In this document: positions 1-9,945 of the stretch, in pieces
Position numbering within the stretch: the stretch's first letter is position 1
Layout of the letters: each line of letters begins with the position of its first letter
Assembly (NCBI GenBank): GCA_947501935.1
Contig: CANMXU010000007.1
Coordinates: 1-64,000 of the forward strand
DNA length: 64,000 nucleotides
Source of the DNA: an uncultured Alteromonadaceae bacterium
Lineage (GTDB): Bacteria > Pseudomonadota > Gammaproteobacteria > Enterobacterales > Alteromonadaceae
Direction: 5' to 3'
The notes under the pieces: model-generated
What the model saw: the letters and a program-made list of their open reading frames with translations, nothing else
Told to the model about the DNA's origin: nothing
Database searches by the model: none
Made by a program: the position numbers and the translations under genes

Positions 1-22
1 TAGGTTTTTTTATGCCTAAAAT
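1..22 (+). repeat. First copy of a 22-bp tRNA-terminator tail duplication
   Basis: The first 22 bases are identical to bases 186-207. They are the right arm, T-run and following bases of the terminator at 171-196. The window therefore opens on the end of one tRNA-type terminator, and a second copy follows 185 bp later. This suggests a tandem duplication of a tRNA plus its terminator, with the intact tRNA lying just left of the window. The identity is seen; the duplication history is inferred. Confidence 0.6.
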
Positions 23-43
23 CTCAGTAAAATTAATTGAACA

Positions 44-153
44 CAGCTATGTGGGCTCTTGGAATAGCTTGTTATGAAGCTAGTTGGCAAATACGGCTAC
101 GAAGTTTAAGCCTCATCCGGTCGCAGGTTCGATTCCTAGAGCAATCGCCACAT
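44..153 (+). pseudogene. Degenerate tRNA-like fragment (T-arm remnant)
   Basis: Bases 118-136 (GGTCGCAGGTTCGATTCCT) match the variable-region end and T-arm of bacterial elongator tRNAs, and a CGCCA-like 3' end follows at about 146-151. The T-stem is not closed, because the bases after CCT do not pair back to GCAGG. I find no matching acceptor 5' strand or clean anticodon arm upstream. It is best read as a decayed tRNA copy directly before a terminator. It could also be a recombination scar left by a tRNA-targeting element. Confidence 0.35.
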
Positions 154-170
154 TCTCTTTGAGAGTAAAT

Positions 171-196
171 AAACCTAGTTTCGGCTAGGTTTTTTT
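171..196 (+). terminator. Rho-independent terminator of the upstream tRNA unit
   Basis: An 8-bp stem (AAACCTAG / CTAGGTTT) with loop TTTCGG is followed by a continuous T-run. It lies just after the tRNA-like fragment and ends the tRNA cluster that must extend left of the window. Confidence 0.8.
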
Positions 197-207
197 ATGC
201 CTAAAAT

Positions 208-811
208 TTAGCTTTGTCATTTATTAGCATGCTCTAGCCTGATCAAAGTAATCATATTCAAGCATAAAGCGTATTGCTTGTTGTATCTAGCCCGAAGGTT
301 GGCGTTTGTATTTAGTTACTTAGTAAGGCGAATTAACCACTGATTATAAGGAGTCATTAAACTAGAAATCAAAATCCCTTTGTTTAATAAAAGCGGGATC
401 TTTGGAGCATTGTTGAACTGCAACTTAAAAAAGGATTTATTGGTTAATTCTAGCTTTACTTAACTAAAGCTTTTTTTGTCAATTAACGATTATTTGGAGT
501 TATTTCGTTTAGTCTATTTATAGAGATAACACCTTTCAATAACGGTAAATTATGCTCGTTACAGGTTTGTTATTTATTATCTTTTATGGGTAATTATTCG
601 GTAGGTATGCATAAACTGTATTCTTGTATATTGTATGCAATCATATCATTCTTGCAGCTAATACTTAATATTCATGGATATCATATTGTATACAATCTTA
701 TTGCATACAAATAAATGAACTAAATAAGTCTAAAAAAGACTGCATATTAACTAAATAAGCCTTTATTAGAGGTTGACTAGATGTTTTTTTTCTGAAAATG
801 GAAAATATTGA
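208..811. other. Gene-free AT-rich interval upstream of oadG
   Basis: About 600 bases carry no convincing ORF on either strand. The only organised signal I see is the set of palindromes at 631-710, described separately. The rest looks like ordinary AT-rich spacer and presumably holds the oad promoter. Confidence 0.5.
631..710. promoter_or_regulatory. Three TTGYATRCAA palindromes, probable regulator operators
   Basis: Three 10-bp sites fit TTGYATRCAA: TTGTATGCAA (631-640), the perfect palindrome TTGTATACAA (686-695) and TTGCATACAA (701-710). The last two start 15 bp apart and the first starts 55 bp upstream of the second. Short TTGTATACAA-like palindromes are typical operators of GntR (FadR-subfamily) dimers. 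The position 160-240 bp before oadG suggests control of the oad operon. Which protein binds is not visible here. Confidence 0.5.
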
Positions 812-871
812 TTGATCTTTGACTATTGGAGTGATTATTCTAATTATATATTTTTAAGACTGAGAATTGTA

Positions 872-1141
872 ATGGAACATTTAAACGAGTTATTTGTTGA
901 AGCAGGTACTTTGATGCTTGCCGGCATGGTATTTGTTTTTGCATTTTTAGGGCTATTAATTATTTTTATTAATACCGTTTTAGCAACATTGGCGGAAAAA
1001 TTCCCTGATCCAATTATTCAATCTACTCCACAACGTGTAACTAATAAAAATAAGCAATCTGTTAGCGGTTTATCACCTAACATTGTTGCGGCAATTTCAT
1101 CTGCGGTTACTAAATATCGTCAACAGCATCAAAATAAATAG
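872..1141 (+). CDS. oadG: Oxaloacetate decarboxylase gamma chain OadG
   Basis: This is the small membrane-anchor subunit of the sodium-pumping oxaloacetate decarboxylase, which holds the alpha and beta subunits together and binds zinc in characterised homologues. The ATG at 872 gives 89 residues, matching the family. A TTG at 812 in the same frame would add 20 residues of atypical sequence. The protein has one hydrophobic segment (about residues 13-35) followed by a polar, Lys/Gln-rich tail. It lies 9 bases before oadA in the standard G-A-B order. Identification rests on size, single-span topology and neighbours, which together are strong. Confidence 0.85.
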   Translation: MEHLNELFVEAGTLMLAGMVFVFAFLGLLIIFINTVLATLAEKFPDPIIQSTPQRVTNKNKQSVSGLSPNIVAAISSAVTKYRQQHQNK

Positions 1142-1150
1142 GAGCCACTC

Positions 1151-2923
1151 ATGACAAAGCAACTAGGTATCACTGAAGTCGTCTTAAGAGACGGTCACCA
1201 GTCTTTATTAGCAACAAGACTTCGTTTAGAAGACATGTTACCAATAGCATCAACACTTGATGATATTGGTTATTGGTCAATTGAATCTTGGGGTGGGGCT
1301 ACATTTGACTCTTGTATTCGTTATTTAGGTGAAGATCCTTGGGAACGCATTCGTGCACTTAAAAAAGCGATGCCTAAAACCAAGCAACAAATGTTATTTC
1401 GTGGTCAGAACATTCTAGGTTACCGTCACTATGCTGATGACGTGGTAGAGAAATTTGTTGAGCGCGCTCATGTTAATGGTATTGACGTTTTCCGTATTTT
1501 TGACGCAATGAATGATGTTCGTAATTTACAAACTTCAATTAAAGCTGCTGTTAAAGTAGGTGCTCATGCGCAAGGTACCTTAAGTTACACAGAAAGCCCT
1601 GTGCATACTCTTGAAGGCTGGTTAACAATGGCCAAGCAACTTGAAGATATGGGGGCACATTCTTTATGTATTAAAGATATGTCTGGCTTGCTTAAGCCAT
1701 ATGATGCTGCTGAATTGGTAAGTAAACTAAAAGAAACAGTTTCATTACCTATCGCCTTGCATTGCCATGCAACTACAGGCTTAAGTATTGCTACACAAAT
1801 GAAAGCAATCGATTCTGGCATTGACGTAATCGATACTTCTATTTCTTCTATGAGTATGACCTATGGCCATTCACCAACTGAAACTTTAGTTTCTATGGTT
1901 GAAGGGACTGCACGTGATACTGGTTTAGACTTAAATAAATTAACAGAAGTAGCTGCTTATTTTAGAGATGTACGTGCTAAATATGCGAAATTTGAAGGTA
2001 GCTTAAAAGGTGTTGATGCCCGTATATTACTCGCTCAAGTACCTGGTGGCATGTTAACTAACATGGAAAACCAGCTTAAAGAGCAAGGCGCTGCTGACAA
2101 ATTTGATGAAGTATTAACTGAAATTCCAAAAGTACGTAAAGATCTTGGTTATATTCCTCTTGTAACACCAACTTCACAAATTGTAGGTACGCAAGCTGTA
2201 CTTAACGTATTAACGGGTGAGCGTTATAAGTCAATCACCAAAGAAACTGCTGGTGTATTGAAAGGTGAATATGGCGCTACAGCTGATAAAGTTGATGAAG
2301 CGTTACAAGCACGTGTACTTGATGGTGCTGAAGCTATTACTTGTCGTCCAGCTGACTTGCTAGAGCCTGAAGTTGATAACTTATCGTCTGAATTAACTAG
2401 CCTAGCTAAAGAAAAAAATATTGTTTTAGCTGATGAAGTAATTGATGACGTATTAACTTATGCCTTATTCCCGCAAATTGGTTTGAAATTTCTTGAAAAC
2501 AGAAATAACCCTGATGCTTTTGAGCCGGTACCTACGGCTGAGCCTGTTCAAGAAGTACCAGCAGCTCAACAAGCAACAGCAAAAGAAAACTATGCCGTGA
2601 GTGTCGACGGTAAAGTTTATGACGTTGTAGTAGCGCCTGGTGGCTCTATTGAAGATATTACACCGATTGCTGGTGATGATGCGATGAAGCAATCAGCAAC
2701 AGTATCAGCAGAGGAAACGTTAAATGCACCACTTGCCGGTAATATTTTTAAAGTATTAGTGAGTGAAGGTGATGTTGTCGAAGCTGGTGACGTAGTAATC
2801 GTGATGGAAGCAATGAAAATGGAAACTGATATTCGCGCCGTTAAAGGTGGTGAAATTGTTAGTATTCATACCAAAGAAGGTGACTCTGTTGCCGTTGGTT
2901 CACCGCTTCTTAGCTTGTCATAG
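1151..2923 (+). CDS. oadA: Oxaloacetate decarboxylase alpha chain OadA
   Basis: This 590-residue biotin enzyme transfers the carboxyl group of oxaloacetate to its own biotin, giving pyruvate. OadB then decarboxylates the carboxybiotin and exports Na+. The N-terminus carries the carboxyltransferase start [16 protein letters not shown] and the later metal-site segment [10 protein letters not shown] Pro/Ala/Gln-rich linker (about 455-480) leads to the biotinyl domain, with EAMKMETD placing the biotinylated lysine near residue 556. The start has a good GGAG ribosome site 6-9 bases upstream. It works at the inner face of the membrane and is co-transcribed with oadG and oadB. Confidence 0.96.
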   Translation: MTKQLGITEVVLRDGHQSLLATRLRLEDMLPIASTLDDIGYWSIESWGGATFDSCIRYLGEDPWERIRALKKAMPKTKQQMLFRGQNILGYRHYADDVVEKFVERAHVNGIDVFRIFDAMNDVRNLQTSIKAAVKVGAHAQGTLSYTESPVHTLEGWLTMAKQLEDMGAHSLCIKDMSGLLKPYDAAELVSKLKETVSLPIALHCHATTGLSIATQMKAIDSGIDVIDTSISSMSMTYGHSPTETLVSMVEGTARDTGLDLNKLTEVAAYFRDVRAKYAKFEGSLKGVDARILLAQVPGGMLTNMENQLKEQGAADKFDEVLTEIPKVRKDLGYIPLVTPTSQIVGTQAVLNVLTGERYKSITKETAGVLKGEYGATADKVDEALQARVLDGAEAITCRPADLLEPEVDNLSSELTSLAKEKNIVLADEVIDDVLTYALFPQIGLKFLENRNNPDAFEPVPTAEPVQEVPAAQQATAKENYAVSVDGKVYDVVVAPGGSIEDITPIAGDDAMKQSATVSAEETLNAPLAGNIFKVLVSEGDVVEAGDVVIVMEAMKMETDIRAVKGGEIVSIHTKEGDSVAVGSPLLSLS

Positions 2924-2931
2924 GTGAAATA

Positions 2932-4062
2932 ATGGATTCGTTACATACTTTATGGCTATCAACCGGCTTAGCTAACTTTGAGTTAGGCCAAGTGATCATG
3001 ATGTTGGTTGGTTGTGGCTTACTATATTTAGCCATTGCGAGAAACTTTGAGCCATTATTATTATTGCCAATGGGCTTTGGTGCGATATTAACCAATATTC
3101 CAGTATCAGGATTTTCTGAAGTTGGTGGCTTACTACACTATATTTATTATGCAGGGATCGATACTGGTATCTTCCCTTTGATAATATTTATGGGCGTTGG
3201 TGCCATGACCGATTTTGGTGCTTTAATTGCTAACCCTAAAACTTTATTATTAGGTGCCGCAGCTCAGTTTGGTATTTTTGCTACTTTGTTTGGTGCTATT
3301 GCGCTTAACTCTATCCCTGGTATTGAGTTCACCTTAAAGGATGCATCAGCTATCGCTATTATTGGTGGTGCTGATGGCCCTACGGCTATTTTCTTAGCTT
3401 CTAAGTTAGCGCCGGAGTTATTAGGTGCGATTGCGGTTGCTGCGTATTCTTATATGGCGCTAGTTCCAATTATTCAGCCACCTATTATGCGTGCATTAAC
3501 AACCCAAGATGAACGCAAAATTGAAATGGCACAATTACGCCCTGTAACTAAAATTGAAAAAATTATTTTTCCATTAGGTGTTTTACTGATGACCATCTTC
3601 TTTTTACCGGCGGCAACACCTTTAGTAGGGATGTTCTGTTTGGGTAACTTGATGCGTGAGTCAGGAGTAGTTGACCGTTTAAGTTCAACCGCACAAAATG
3701 AATTAATTAACATCACTACTATTTTCTTAGGTTTAGGTGTTGGTTCAAAACTTAGTGCAGAAGCGTTCTTAAATGTTGAAACCTTAGGTATTTTAGGCCT
3801 TGGTGCTGTTGCTTTCTCTATTGGTACTGCTTCTGGCGTATTAATGGCTAAAGTAATGAATAAGCTATCGAAAGAGCCTATCAACCCACTTATTGGCGCG
3901 GCAGGTGTATCAGCAGTGCCAATGGCAGCACGTGTTGCCAATAAAGTTGGTTTAGAGTCTAACCCACATAACTTCTTACTGATGCATGCTATGGGCCCTA
4001 ACGTGGCTGGTGTATTAGGTTCAGCGGTTGCTGCGGGTATATTGCTTGCCTTAGTTGGATAA
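2932..4062 (+). CDS. oadB: Oxaloacetate decarboxylase beta chain OadB (Na+ pump)
   Basis: This is the 376-residue integral membrane subunit that couples decarboxylation of carboxybiotin to Na+ export. Many hydrophobic segments span the protein. The family signature segments are visible: [15 protein letters not shown] (about 96-110), [12 protein letters not shown] (about 143-154, holding the Na+-binding Asp) and the C-terminal [16 protein letters not shown]. It begins 8 bases after the oadA stop, so the three genes form a tight operon that ends at the terminator 4095-4123. Length and motifs match the family throughout. Confidence 0.96.
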   Translation: MDSLHTLWLSTGLANFELGQVIMMLVGCGLLYLAIARNFEPLLLLPMGFGAILTNIPVSGFSEVGGLLHYIYYAGIDTGIFPLIIFMGVGAMTDFGALIANPKTLLLGAAAQFGIFATLFGAIALNSIPGIEFTLKDASAIAIIGGADGPTAIFLASKLAPELLGAIAVAAYSYMALVPIIQPPIMRALTTQDERKIEMAQLRPVTKIEKIIFPLGVLLMTIFFLPAATPLVGMFCLGNLMRESGVVDRLSSTAQNELINITTIFLGLGVGSKLSAEAFLNVETLGILGLGAVAFSIGTASGVLMAKVMNKLSKEPINPLIGAAGVSAVPMAARVANKVGLESNPHNFLLMHAMGPNVAGVLGSAVAAGILLALVG

Positions 4063-4094
4063 TTGAAAGCTTAATCAGTTAAGCTTTCAAAACT

Positions 4095-4123
4095 AAAAAG
4101 GGACATTAACTGTCCCTTTTTTT
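4095..4123 (+). terminator. Terminator of the oadGAB operon
   Basis: AAAAAGGGACA and TGTCCCTTTTT form a stem around a short loop, ending in a T-run. It sits 33 bases after the oadB stop. The A-run on its left arm means it can also serve pdxH arriving from the other side. Confidence 0.85.
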
Positions 4124-4197
4124 GTTTTCTTTTTCTGGCTGTTTAGCTAATTAACTTCAACTTCAATTTCAATTTAAATTTTTAGCTATAGCTTAGT

Positions 4198-4851
4198 TTA
4201 GGGGTGAAGCTTAAACTGTTGCCAGTTACCTTCATGCTGCTCAAAGCATACTCTGTCATGCAAACGACTTGCTCTTCCCTGCCAAAATTCAATATAACGT
4301 GGTTTGACGCGCCAGCCACCCCAGAACTCAGGTAAAGGAACTTCTGCGCCAGCAAACTTATTTTTAAAGTATTGCTCTCTTTCTTTTAACTCTTGCGGAT
4401 ATTCCAGCTTATTTGACTGCTTTGAAGCCCAAGCGCCAATTTGACTGCCACGATCACGACTATGAAAGTATTCACGAGCCTGTTGTGCCGATACTCGTTC
4501 TACAGTCCCTTCAATACGAATTTGGCGTTGCAGTACATTCCAGTGAAACAATAAGGCGACGTTGTTATTTTCCATCAACTCGTGGCTTTTTCGGCTACCA
4601 AAGTTTGTGTAAAAAACAAAACCATCTTCATCATAGTCTTTTAGCAATACCATACGAGAGCTTGGTTGGCCATCGCTTGAGCAGGTACTTACTGACATTG
4701 ATTCAGGTAACAAAATACCTGACTGATTAGCATCGTCAAACCATTGCTTAAATAAAGTTAACGGCTGAGTGTCTGCTGATATTGCGGGTAAGGGCAGGGC
4801 GACGCCTTGACCAAAGGTTAGTAAACAACGAATTTTTTCAAATAAGGTCAT
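4198..4851 (-). CDS. pdxH: Pyridoxamine 5'-phosphate oxidase PdxH
   Basis: This FMN enzyme oxidises pyridoxine or pyridoxamine 5'-phosphate to pyridoxal 5'-phosphate in vitamin B6 synthesis and salvage. Its 217 residues match the family. Visible family segments are SSRMVLLKDYDEDGFVFYTN with GSRKSHEL (FMN phosphate region), FHWNVLQRQIRIEGTVERV, SRDRGSQIGAWAS, and the C-terminal FWQGRASRLHDR with a final KLHP. The start ATG has no clear ribosome site. It is convergent with oadB and apparently monocistronic. Confidence 0.95.
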   Translation of the reverse strand: MTLFEKIRCLLTFGQGVALPLPAISADTQPLTLFKQWFDDANQSGILLPESMSVSTCSSDGQPSSRMVLLKDYDEDGFVFYTNFGSRKSHELMENNNVALLFHWNVLQRQIRIEGTVERVSAQQAREYFHSRDRGSQIGAWASKQSNKLEYPQELKEREQYFKNKFAGAEVPLPEFWGGWRVKPRYIEFWQGRASRLHDRVCFEQHEGNWQQFKLHP

Positions 4852-4918
4852 AATGGAGGGAGTAATAACAAAAAAAACTATTGTAGCAGTTTTACGGTAT
4901 TAACCAATACCCAAAAAA

Positions 4919-5118
4919 GGTGATTAACGCATAGAACGCGGCTAATCACTTAAGGTGATAATTAAGTACGGTGGAGGTCGTTAAAGTTTGGTGAGCTGTA
5001 TTACAACATGGCCGTTATAGGCGAGCGCCTTACCACGAAAATACCAAGTATTGTAATACATTAGCACGGATTAATTAAAGTGAAGATAATCGACTTTAAT
5101 CCATGAACTACTCACCAA
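4919..5118. other. Structured gene-free region with a candidate three-way junction
   Basis: The pdxH to small-gene gap (4852-5171) has no ORF but is rich in inverted repeats. GTGATTA (4920-4926) pairs with TAATCAC (4943-4949), and ACTTAA (4948-4953) with TTAAGT (4962-4967). An outer 8-bp stem, TTGGTGAG (4988-4995) with CTCACCAA (5111-5118), encloses two further hairpins: TGTATTACAA (4997-5006) with TTGTAATACA (5051-5060), and GGATTAATTAAAGT (5068-5081) with ACTTTAATCC (5093-5102). The nesting makes a three-way junction on paper. It may be a small RNA, a leader element or a palindromic repeat unit; transcription is unknown. Confidence 0.4.
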
Positions 5119-5171
5119 CCTTGGAAAATGATGAACATTTAAATTACTAAGGTGAAATTACCAGAGTTAGA

Positions 5172-5354
5172 TTAAAGATCCCAATCGTCATCGGTTCCTT
5201 CTAATAATTCTTTTAACCTTTTTTCTTCCATTAAATCATCAAGGCGCTTATGTAGCTTCGCATTTTTGCTTGCTACTTCGCCATCAGGTAAATCTTTTTC
5301 ATAATCCGAAGGATCATCATTATTGCGAATGTTATCTACTGAGTTTATGCTCAT
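5172..5354 (-). CDS. Small acidic protein, possibly PA3496-like
   Basis: This 60-residue protein is very rich in Asp, Glu, Lys and Asn and has no hydrophobic segment. Its C-terminal half (KLHKRLDDLMEEKRLKELLE) is predicted helical and ends in DDDWDL. The layout resembles the short PA3496-type proteins of gammaproteobacteria, but I cannot confirm membership. A clean GAGGA ribosome site 6-10 bases before the ATG (minus strand) and the composition support a real gene. It stands alone between the structured region and the nap terminator. Confidence 0.65.
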   Translation of the reverse strand: MSINSVDNIRNNDDPSDYEKDLPDGEVASKNAKLHKRLDDLMEEKRLKELLEGTDDDWDL

Positions 5355-5470
5355 ATGAGTCCTCTTTTTTCGATAATGTGAAATTGTTCATTCTTTGAAC
5401 ATAGAAAAGAAACAAACTTTTTTCAATTAAATTTTAGCAAATTTTTTCGAAAAAAATAAACCCTTAGATA

Positions 5471-5497
5471 AAAAAACACCCCGTAAATACGAGGTGT
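5471..5497 (-). terminator. Terminator of the nap operon
   Basis: Read on the minus strand, AAACACC pairs with GGTGTTT around a CG-closed loop and is followed by a T-run. It lies about 30 bases beyond the napC stop, as expected for the end of the nap transcript. Confidence 0.8.
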
Positions 5498-5526
5498 TTG
5501 TTTAAGTGCTTAATTAACGTGCAAAG

Positions 5527-6117
5527 TTAGTCCCAACCTTCAACACCTTTCATGTCTGGCAGCTCATGAGCGATACCTTTATGACAATCAATGCAGGTTT
5601 TATCACCACTTGCTAACGACGTTGAATGCTGCTTAGAAGCACGTGGACTTTGTTCGGTAAAGTCCATGTAGTCAAAGTTATGGCAATTACGACATTCAAG
5701 TGAGTCATTTGCTTTTAAGCGGGTCCATTCATTTTGAGCAAGCTGGCGACGATGAGCAAGAAACTTCTCGCGGGTATCGATAGTGCCAAATAGCATGCCC
5801 CAAACTTCTTTAGACGCCTGCATTTTCCGTGCTATTTTGTCAGTCCATTTATGGGGAACATGACAATCAGGACAAGTTGCTCTTACACCAGAACGGTTTG
5901 AAAAGTGAATAGTAGTTTTCAACTCTTCGTAAACGTTGTTTTCCATTTCATGACATGAAATACAAAACTCTTCGGTGTTGGTTGCTTCTAAAGCGGTGTT
6001 AAAACCACCCCAGAAAATAATCCCTGCAATGAAACCACCAATCACTAAAGCACCTAAGCTATAGTATGCGCTTGGTTTTCTCAGTGTTTGCCAGCCAATT
6101 TTAAGTATATTTTTCAT
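5527..6117 (-). CDS. napC: Tetrahaem quinol dehydrogenase NapC
   Basis: This membrane-anchored NapC/NirT-type cytochrome takes electrons from quinol and passes them to NapB and NapA. Its 196 residues begin with a positively charged N-terminus and one transmembrane helix (about 20-40). The periplasmic domain has four CXXCH haem sites at residues 52-56, 82-86, 142-146 and 175-179. It is the last gene of the operon, 8 bases after napB. No napGH genes accompany it, so electron entry should depend on NapC. Confidence 0.95.
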   Translation of the reverse strand: MKNILKIGWQTLRKPSAYYSLGALVIGGFIAGIIFWGGFNTALEATNTEEFCISCHEMENNVYEELKTTIHFSNRSGVRATCPDCHVPHKWTDKIARKMQASKEVWGMLFGTIDTREKFLAHRRQLAQNEWTRLKANDSLECRNCHNFDYMDFTEQSPRASKQHSTSLASGDKTCIDCHKGIAHELPDMKGVEGWD

Positions 6118-6125
6118 TTGCGCCT

Positions 6126-6617
6126 CTACTTCTCATCAGCTTTTTTTTGTTTCATCAAACTGTGCATATCAATGAAGTTATTTTCAACCAGCGGTTTTGC
6201 ATCTAGTTGAGTTACATGACATTGATTACAGAAATAACGACGAGGTGAAATTTCAGCTAAGAAATTACCGTCTCTATCCATGTAATGGGTCACACTTACC
6301 ATAGGAGCTTGTGACTTTTCAGTTTGTTGACGACTATGACAAGACATACACTTGTTATTGTTTAAGTTGATGTAGTAATTTCTCGTTGAATGAGGAATTA
6401 CTGGTGGTTGCATCGGATAGTTACGGCTTTGCTTAATATCCTTATTATCAACTTTAGGAATAACATTTGGTGTTTTTTGTTCATCAATACTGGTTTGGTC
6501 ACGTAAGGTTGCTACTTCATTCGACTCTACAGCCATTGCTGAAATAGGCGAAAATAGTACCGCTAGAACCAAAGTTTTTTTAAGTAAACTTGTTAAGTTG
6601 TTTTTAAAATTGTTCAT
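6126..6617 (-). CDS. napB: Dihaem cytochrome c NapB, nitrate reductase small subunit
   Basis: NapB is the periplasmic partner of NapA and relays electrons from NapC to the catalytic subunit. The 163-residue precursor has a signal peptide (about 1-29, ending AMA) and two CXXCH haem sites at 90-94 and 130-134. The conserved PPVIPHST segment with its axial histidine lies before the first haem. It lies between napA (10-base gap) and napC. Length and haem count fit the family exactly. Confidence 0.95.
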   Translation of the reverse strand: MNNFKNNLTSLLKKTLVLAVLFSPISAMAVESNEVATLRDQTSIDEQKTPNVIPKVDNKDIKQSRNYPMQPPVIPHSTRNYYINLNNNKCMSCHSRQQTEKSQAPMVSVTHYMDRDGNFLAEISPRRYFCNQCHVTQLDAKPLVENNFIDMHSLMKQKKADEK

Positions 6618-6627
6618 TAGCTCTCTC

Positions 6628-9126
6628 CTATACCTTCACTACTTTAACAGCACATTTTTTGTAATCAGTTTCTTTAGATAGCGGATCGGTTGCATCTAAA
6701 GTTACCTTGTTTACTAAACGGCTTGCGTCAAACCAAGGCATGAAAACTAAGCCTTTTGGCGGCTTATTACGGCCACGAGTTTCAACACGGGTTTGTACTT
6801 CACCACGACGAGAAACAATTTTCACTAAGTCGCCACGGCGCATTTGACGTGCTTTAGCATCGTCGGGATGCATATAAAGTAACGCGTCAGGCATTGCTTT
6901 ATATAACTCAGGTACACGTTGAGTCATTGAACCTGAATGCCAATGTTCTAATACACGGCCAGTTGATAACCACATGTCGTATTCTTCATCAGGAGACTCG
7001 GCGGCAGGTTCATATGGCAGAGCAAAAATAATTGCACGGCCATCAGGCTTACCATAAAACTCAAAGTCAGTGCCTGCTTTAACATAAGGATCTGAGCCTT
7101 CTTTAAAGCGCCATTTGGTTTCTTTACCGTCAACTACCGGCCAACGTAAACCGCGTTCTTGATGATATCTCTCGTATGGTGCTAAATCATGTGCATGTCC
7201 ACGACCAAAGGCTGCATATTCTTCGAATAAGCCTTTTTGTAAGTAGAAACCAAAGTCGCGTGATTCATCATTTAAACGATCATCAGGGATTTCACTTAAT
7301 GGGAATTTACCTGCTTCAGCGTCTTTATAAAGTACGTCATATAAAGTCTTACCACGAACGTCAGGCTTCTTAGCAATTAATTCTTCAGTCCAAACATCTT
7401 CAATGTTGAAGCGTTTAGAGAATTCTACTAGTTGCCATAAATCTGATTTGGCGCCTTGTGGTGCTTCAACCATTTGGTACCAAGCTTGAGTACGACGCTC
7501 AGCATTACCATATACGCCTTCTTTTTCTACCCACATAGCGGTTGGTAAAATTAAGTCAGCTGCTTGCGCGGTAACGGTAGGATATGGGTCTGAAACTACA
7601 ATAAAGTTTTCTGGGTTACGGTAACCTGGGTAAACTTCTTCATTAATATTCGCCGCAGCTTGCATGTTGTTATTACATTGCACCCAATAGAAGTTTAACT
7701 TGCCGTCTTTAAGCATACGGTTTTGTAAAACTGCATGATAACCAGGTTTTGGCGGAATAGTGCCTTCAGGTAAATCCCAAATTTTCTCGGCAATTGCACG
7801 ATGCTTAGGATTAGCTACAACCATGTCTGCTGGTAAGCGATGTGAGAATGTACCAACTTCACGTGCTGTACCACAAGCTGAAGGTTGGCCTGTTAATGAA
7901 AACGGGCTATTACCTGGAGTAGAAATTTTACCGGTTAACAAGTGAATGTTATAAACAAGGTTGTTTGCCCATACACCACGAGTATGTTGGTTAAAGCCCA
8001 TGGTCCAAAAAGAGGTTACTTTAATTTTTGGATCCGCATATAGCTCAGCTAATGCTTCAAGGTTGGCAACTGGAACACCTGAAAGCTTAGAGGTATATTC
8101 GGCAGTGTAGGTACTTACAAATTTAGCGTATTGCTTAAAGTTGATTTCTGATGAACCACCTGCTGTTTTACCGTTGTTTTTAGCTTTTTGCTCTAACGGA
8201 TGCTCAGGGCGCAAGCCATAACCAATATCAGTATTACCTTGTCTGAAATTAGTATGCTTGGTAACAAAGTCTTTGTTAACGCGCTTAGTTTGAATAATGT
8301 AGTTAGCGATGAAGTTTAAAATCGCTAAATCAGTTTGCGGAGTAAAAATCATGCTGTTATCAGCAAGGTCAGTACTACGATGTTCAAAAGTAGAAAGTAC
8401 TGCAACTTTTACATGCGGTGCACTTAAACGACGGTCAGTAACACGCGTCCATAAAATTGGATGCATTTCTGCCATGTTTGAGCCCCAAAGTACCATAGCA
8501 TCAGCGGCTTCAATATCGTCATAACAACCCATCGGCTCGTCGATACCAAAGGTACGCATAAAACCACCAACAGCAGAAGCCATACAGTGACGAGCATTTG
8601 GGTCAATGTTGTTGGTTCTAAAACCAGCCTTCATTAGTTTAGCAGCAGCATAACCTTCTTGTACGGTCCATTGTCCTGAACCAAACATACCCACAGCGGT
8701 TGGGCCTTTTGCTTTTAAGGTTGCTTTGGCTTTTTCTGCCATTACGTCAAAAGCTTTGTCCCAAGAAATCGGTGTGAAATCACCGTTTTTGTCGTATTGA
8801 CCATTGGTCATTCTTAATAATGGCGTGGTTAAGCGGTCTTTTCCGTACATTATTTTTGATAGGAAGTAGCCCTTAACACAGTTAAGACCTTTGTTAACAG
8901 GCGATTTAATATCACCATGGGTAGCAACAATTTTTCCATCCATAACCCCAACGTTAACACTACAGCCAGTACCACAAAAGCGGCAAGGAGCTTTGTCCCA
9001 TTTGAGTTTGGTCATATCACTGCTAGTGATTAAGTTTGAAGCTGTTACAGGTACTGAAACCCCTGCTACAGCTGCTGCAGCAGCAACGGCGTTTGCTTTG
9101 ATAAATTCTCGGCGATTGAGCGTCAT
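6628..9126 (-). CDS. napA: Periplasmic nitrate reductase catalytic subunit NapA
   Basis: NapA reduces nitrate to nitrite in the periplasm with a molybdenum bis-MGD cofactor and one [4Fe-4S] cluster. The 832-residue precursor starts with a Tat signal (NRREFIK then an Ala-rich stretch). The cluster cysteines are at about 48, 51, 55 and 83, and the Mo-ligand cysteine lies in [11 protein letters not shown] near residue 181. MGD-binding segments such as [10 protein letters not shown] and [12 protein letters not shown] follow. It needs NapD for maturation, which is encoded just upstream. Full length, no lesions. Confidence 0.97.
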   Translation of the reverse strand: MTLNRREFIKANAVAAAAAVAGVSVPVTASNLITSSDMTKLKWDKAPCRFCGTGCSVNVGVMDGKIVATHGDIKSPVNKGLNCVKGYFLSKIMYGKDRLTTPLLRMTNGQYDKNGDFTPISWDKAFDVMAEKAKATLKAKGPTAVGMFGSGQWTVQEGYAAAKLMKAGFRTNNIDPNARHCMASAVGGFMRTFGIDEPMGCYDDIEAADAMVLWGSNMAEMHPILWTRVTDRRLSAPHVKVAVLSTFEHRSTDLADNSMIFTPQTDLAILNFIANYIIQTKRVNKDFVTKHTNFRQGNTDIGYGLRPEHPLEQKAKNNGKTAGGSSEINFKQYAKFVSTYTAEYTSKLSGVPVANLEALAELYADPKIKVTSFWTMGFNQHTRGVWANNLVYNIHLLTGKISTPGNSPFSLTGQPSACGTAREVGTFSHRLPADMVVANPKHRAIAEKIWDLPEGTIPPKPGYHAVLQNRMLKDGKLNFYWVQCNNNMQAAANINEEVYPGYRNPENFIVVSDPYPTVTAQAADLILPTAMWVEKEGVYGNAERRTQAWYQMVEAPQGAKSDLWQLVEFSKRFNIEDVWTEELIAKKPDVRGKTLYDVLYKDAEAGKFPLSEIPDDRLNDESRDFGFYLQKGLFEEYAAFGRGHAHDLAPYERYHQERGLRWPVVDGKETKWRFKEGSDPYVKAGTDFEFYGKPDGRAIIFALPYEPAAESPDEEYDMWLSTGRVLEHWHSGSMTQRVPELYKAMPDALLYMHPDDAKARQMRRGDLVKIVSRRGEVQTRVETRGRNKPPKGLVFMPWFDASRLVNKVTLDATDPLSKETDYKKCAVKVVKV

Positions 9127-9143
9127 AGTCTCACCTTCTTCTT

Positions 9144-9431
9144 TTATTGGTTTGATTCTTCATTTAAAAACTGATGGTATACCGGAGCAAGATTGAGCAG
9201 CCCAGCATGGTGTCTTATTTCGTCGATTAGGCGGCCAATAATTTTTTGGCTGGCGGCCTCTATAGTGAATACAATTTTGCCTATGTCGCTGGTAGCGTGT
9301 ATTTCAGCTCCAGGAACTAGCGATATAGCCTGTTGAACTTCTTCAAGGTTCGCAGGTATAGCATGAGCAACAAAGCTGGCGACATGGTATTCAGTATCTT
9401 TTTGTTCAGCGTTAACTGCTTGCTCAAACAT
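9144..9431 (-). CDS. napD: NapA maturation chaperone NapD
   Basis: NapD binds the Tat signal of NapA and delays export until the cofactor is inserted. I place the start at the ATG at 9431, which gives 95 residues. It overlaps the end of napF by 8 bases (ATGTTTGA), a typical coupled start. An in-frame upstream codon at 9467 would add 12 residues inside napF and is unlikely. The family segments [14 protein letters not shown] and [20 protein letters not shown] are present. The C-terminal tail after about residue 75 is somewhat extended. Confidence 0.9.
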   Translation of the reverse strand: MFEQAVNAEQKDTEYHVASFVAHAIPANLEEVQQAISLVPGAEIHATSDIGKIVFTIEAASQKIIGRLIDEIRHHAGLLNLAPVYHQFLNEESNQ

Positions 9432-9933
9432 AAGGAGTTTCTCTTTCGTCAATGAATTTAATCGCATCTTGTGGACAGGTTGCTATGCAAGCGCCACATG
9501 AAGTGCAATCGGTTAAGTTAAGTTTTGGTTGAGGAATGCTGGAATCTTTAAATTGAAAACGAATCGCTCGAGTCTCACAAACATCTTGGCAGCTTTGACA
9601 GTAAATATTGTTGGCAGCTAAGCATTTATCTGAAATGTTTATTTGTGCAGGCCATGGCTGAGCGGTTTTATCTTCTTTAAAAAGTGGCTTTTCACAAATG
9701 TCGATACAGGCATTGCAAAAGGTACATTCTCCACGGCTAAAATCTATCTTTGGAAAGCCTTGTTGGTCGCGAACAATAATATTTGTTTCACAAGCGCTTA
9801 AGCAGTCTTCGCATTGGTTACAGTCTTGCGTAAAAGCTGCTTCGCTAATCACCCAAGGGAGCCTTAATGCTTGCTCGTGACGGATTTTACCTCGAAACAA
9901 GCCTCTTCTAGACGGATTTTTAATCGTTTCCAT
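9424..9933 (-). CDS. napF: Ferredoxin-type protein NapF
   Basis: NapF is a cytoplasmic iron-sulfur protein thought to help NapA maturation. The ATG at 9933 (METIKNPSRRGLFRGK) gives 169 residues and is preferred to a TTG at 9942, which would crowd napE. Cysteine groups for [4Fe-4S] clusters are seen at CNQCEDCLSACE, CTFCNACIDICEK, CQSCQDVCE and CTSCGACIATCPQ; the third is less regular. It starts 13 bases after napE stops and overlaps napD. Confidence 0.93.
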   Translation of the reverse strand: METIKNPSRRGLFRGKIRHEQALRLPWVISEAAFTQDCNQCEDCLSACETNIIVRDQQGFPKIDFSRGECTFCNACIDICEKPLFKEDKTAQPWPAQINISDKCLAANNIYCQSCQDVCETRAIRFQFKDSSIPQPKLNLTDCTSCGACIATCPQDAIKFIDERETPYV

Positions 9934-9945
9934 TTTCGGCAAAAC

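Noticed and set aside
812-871. TTG start of oadG at 812
   Set aside because: It would add 20 residues not typical of the family; the ATG at 872 gives the usual length and topology.
3474-3941. 155-codon minus-strand ORF inside oadB
   Set aside because: It lies wholly within a conserved membrane protein and is a mirror of its codon bias.
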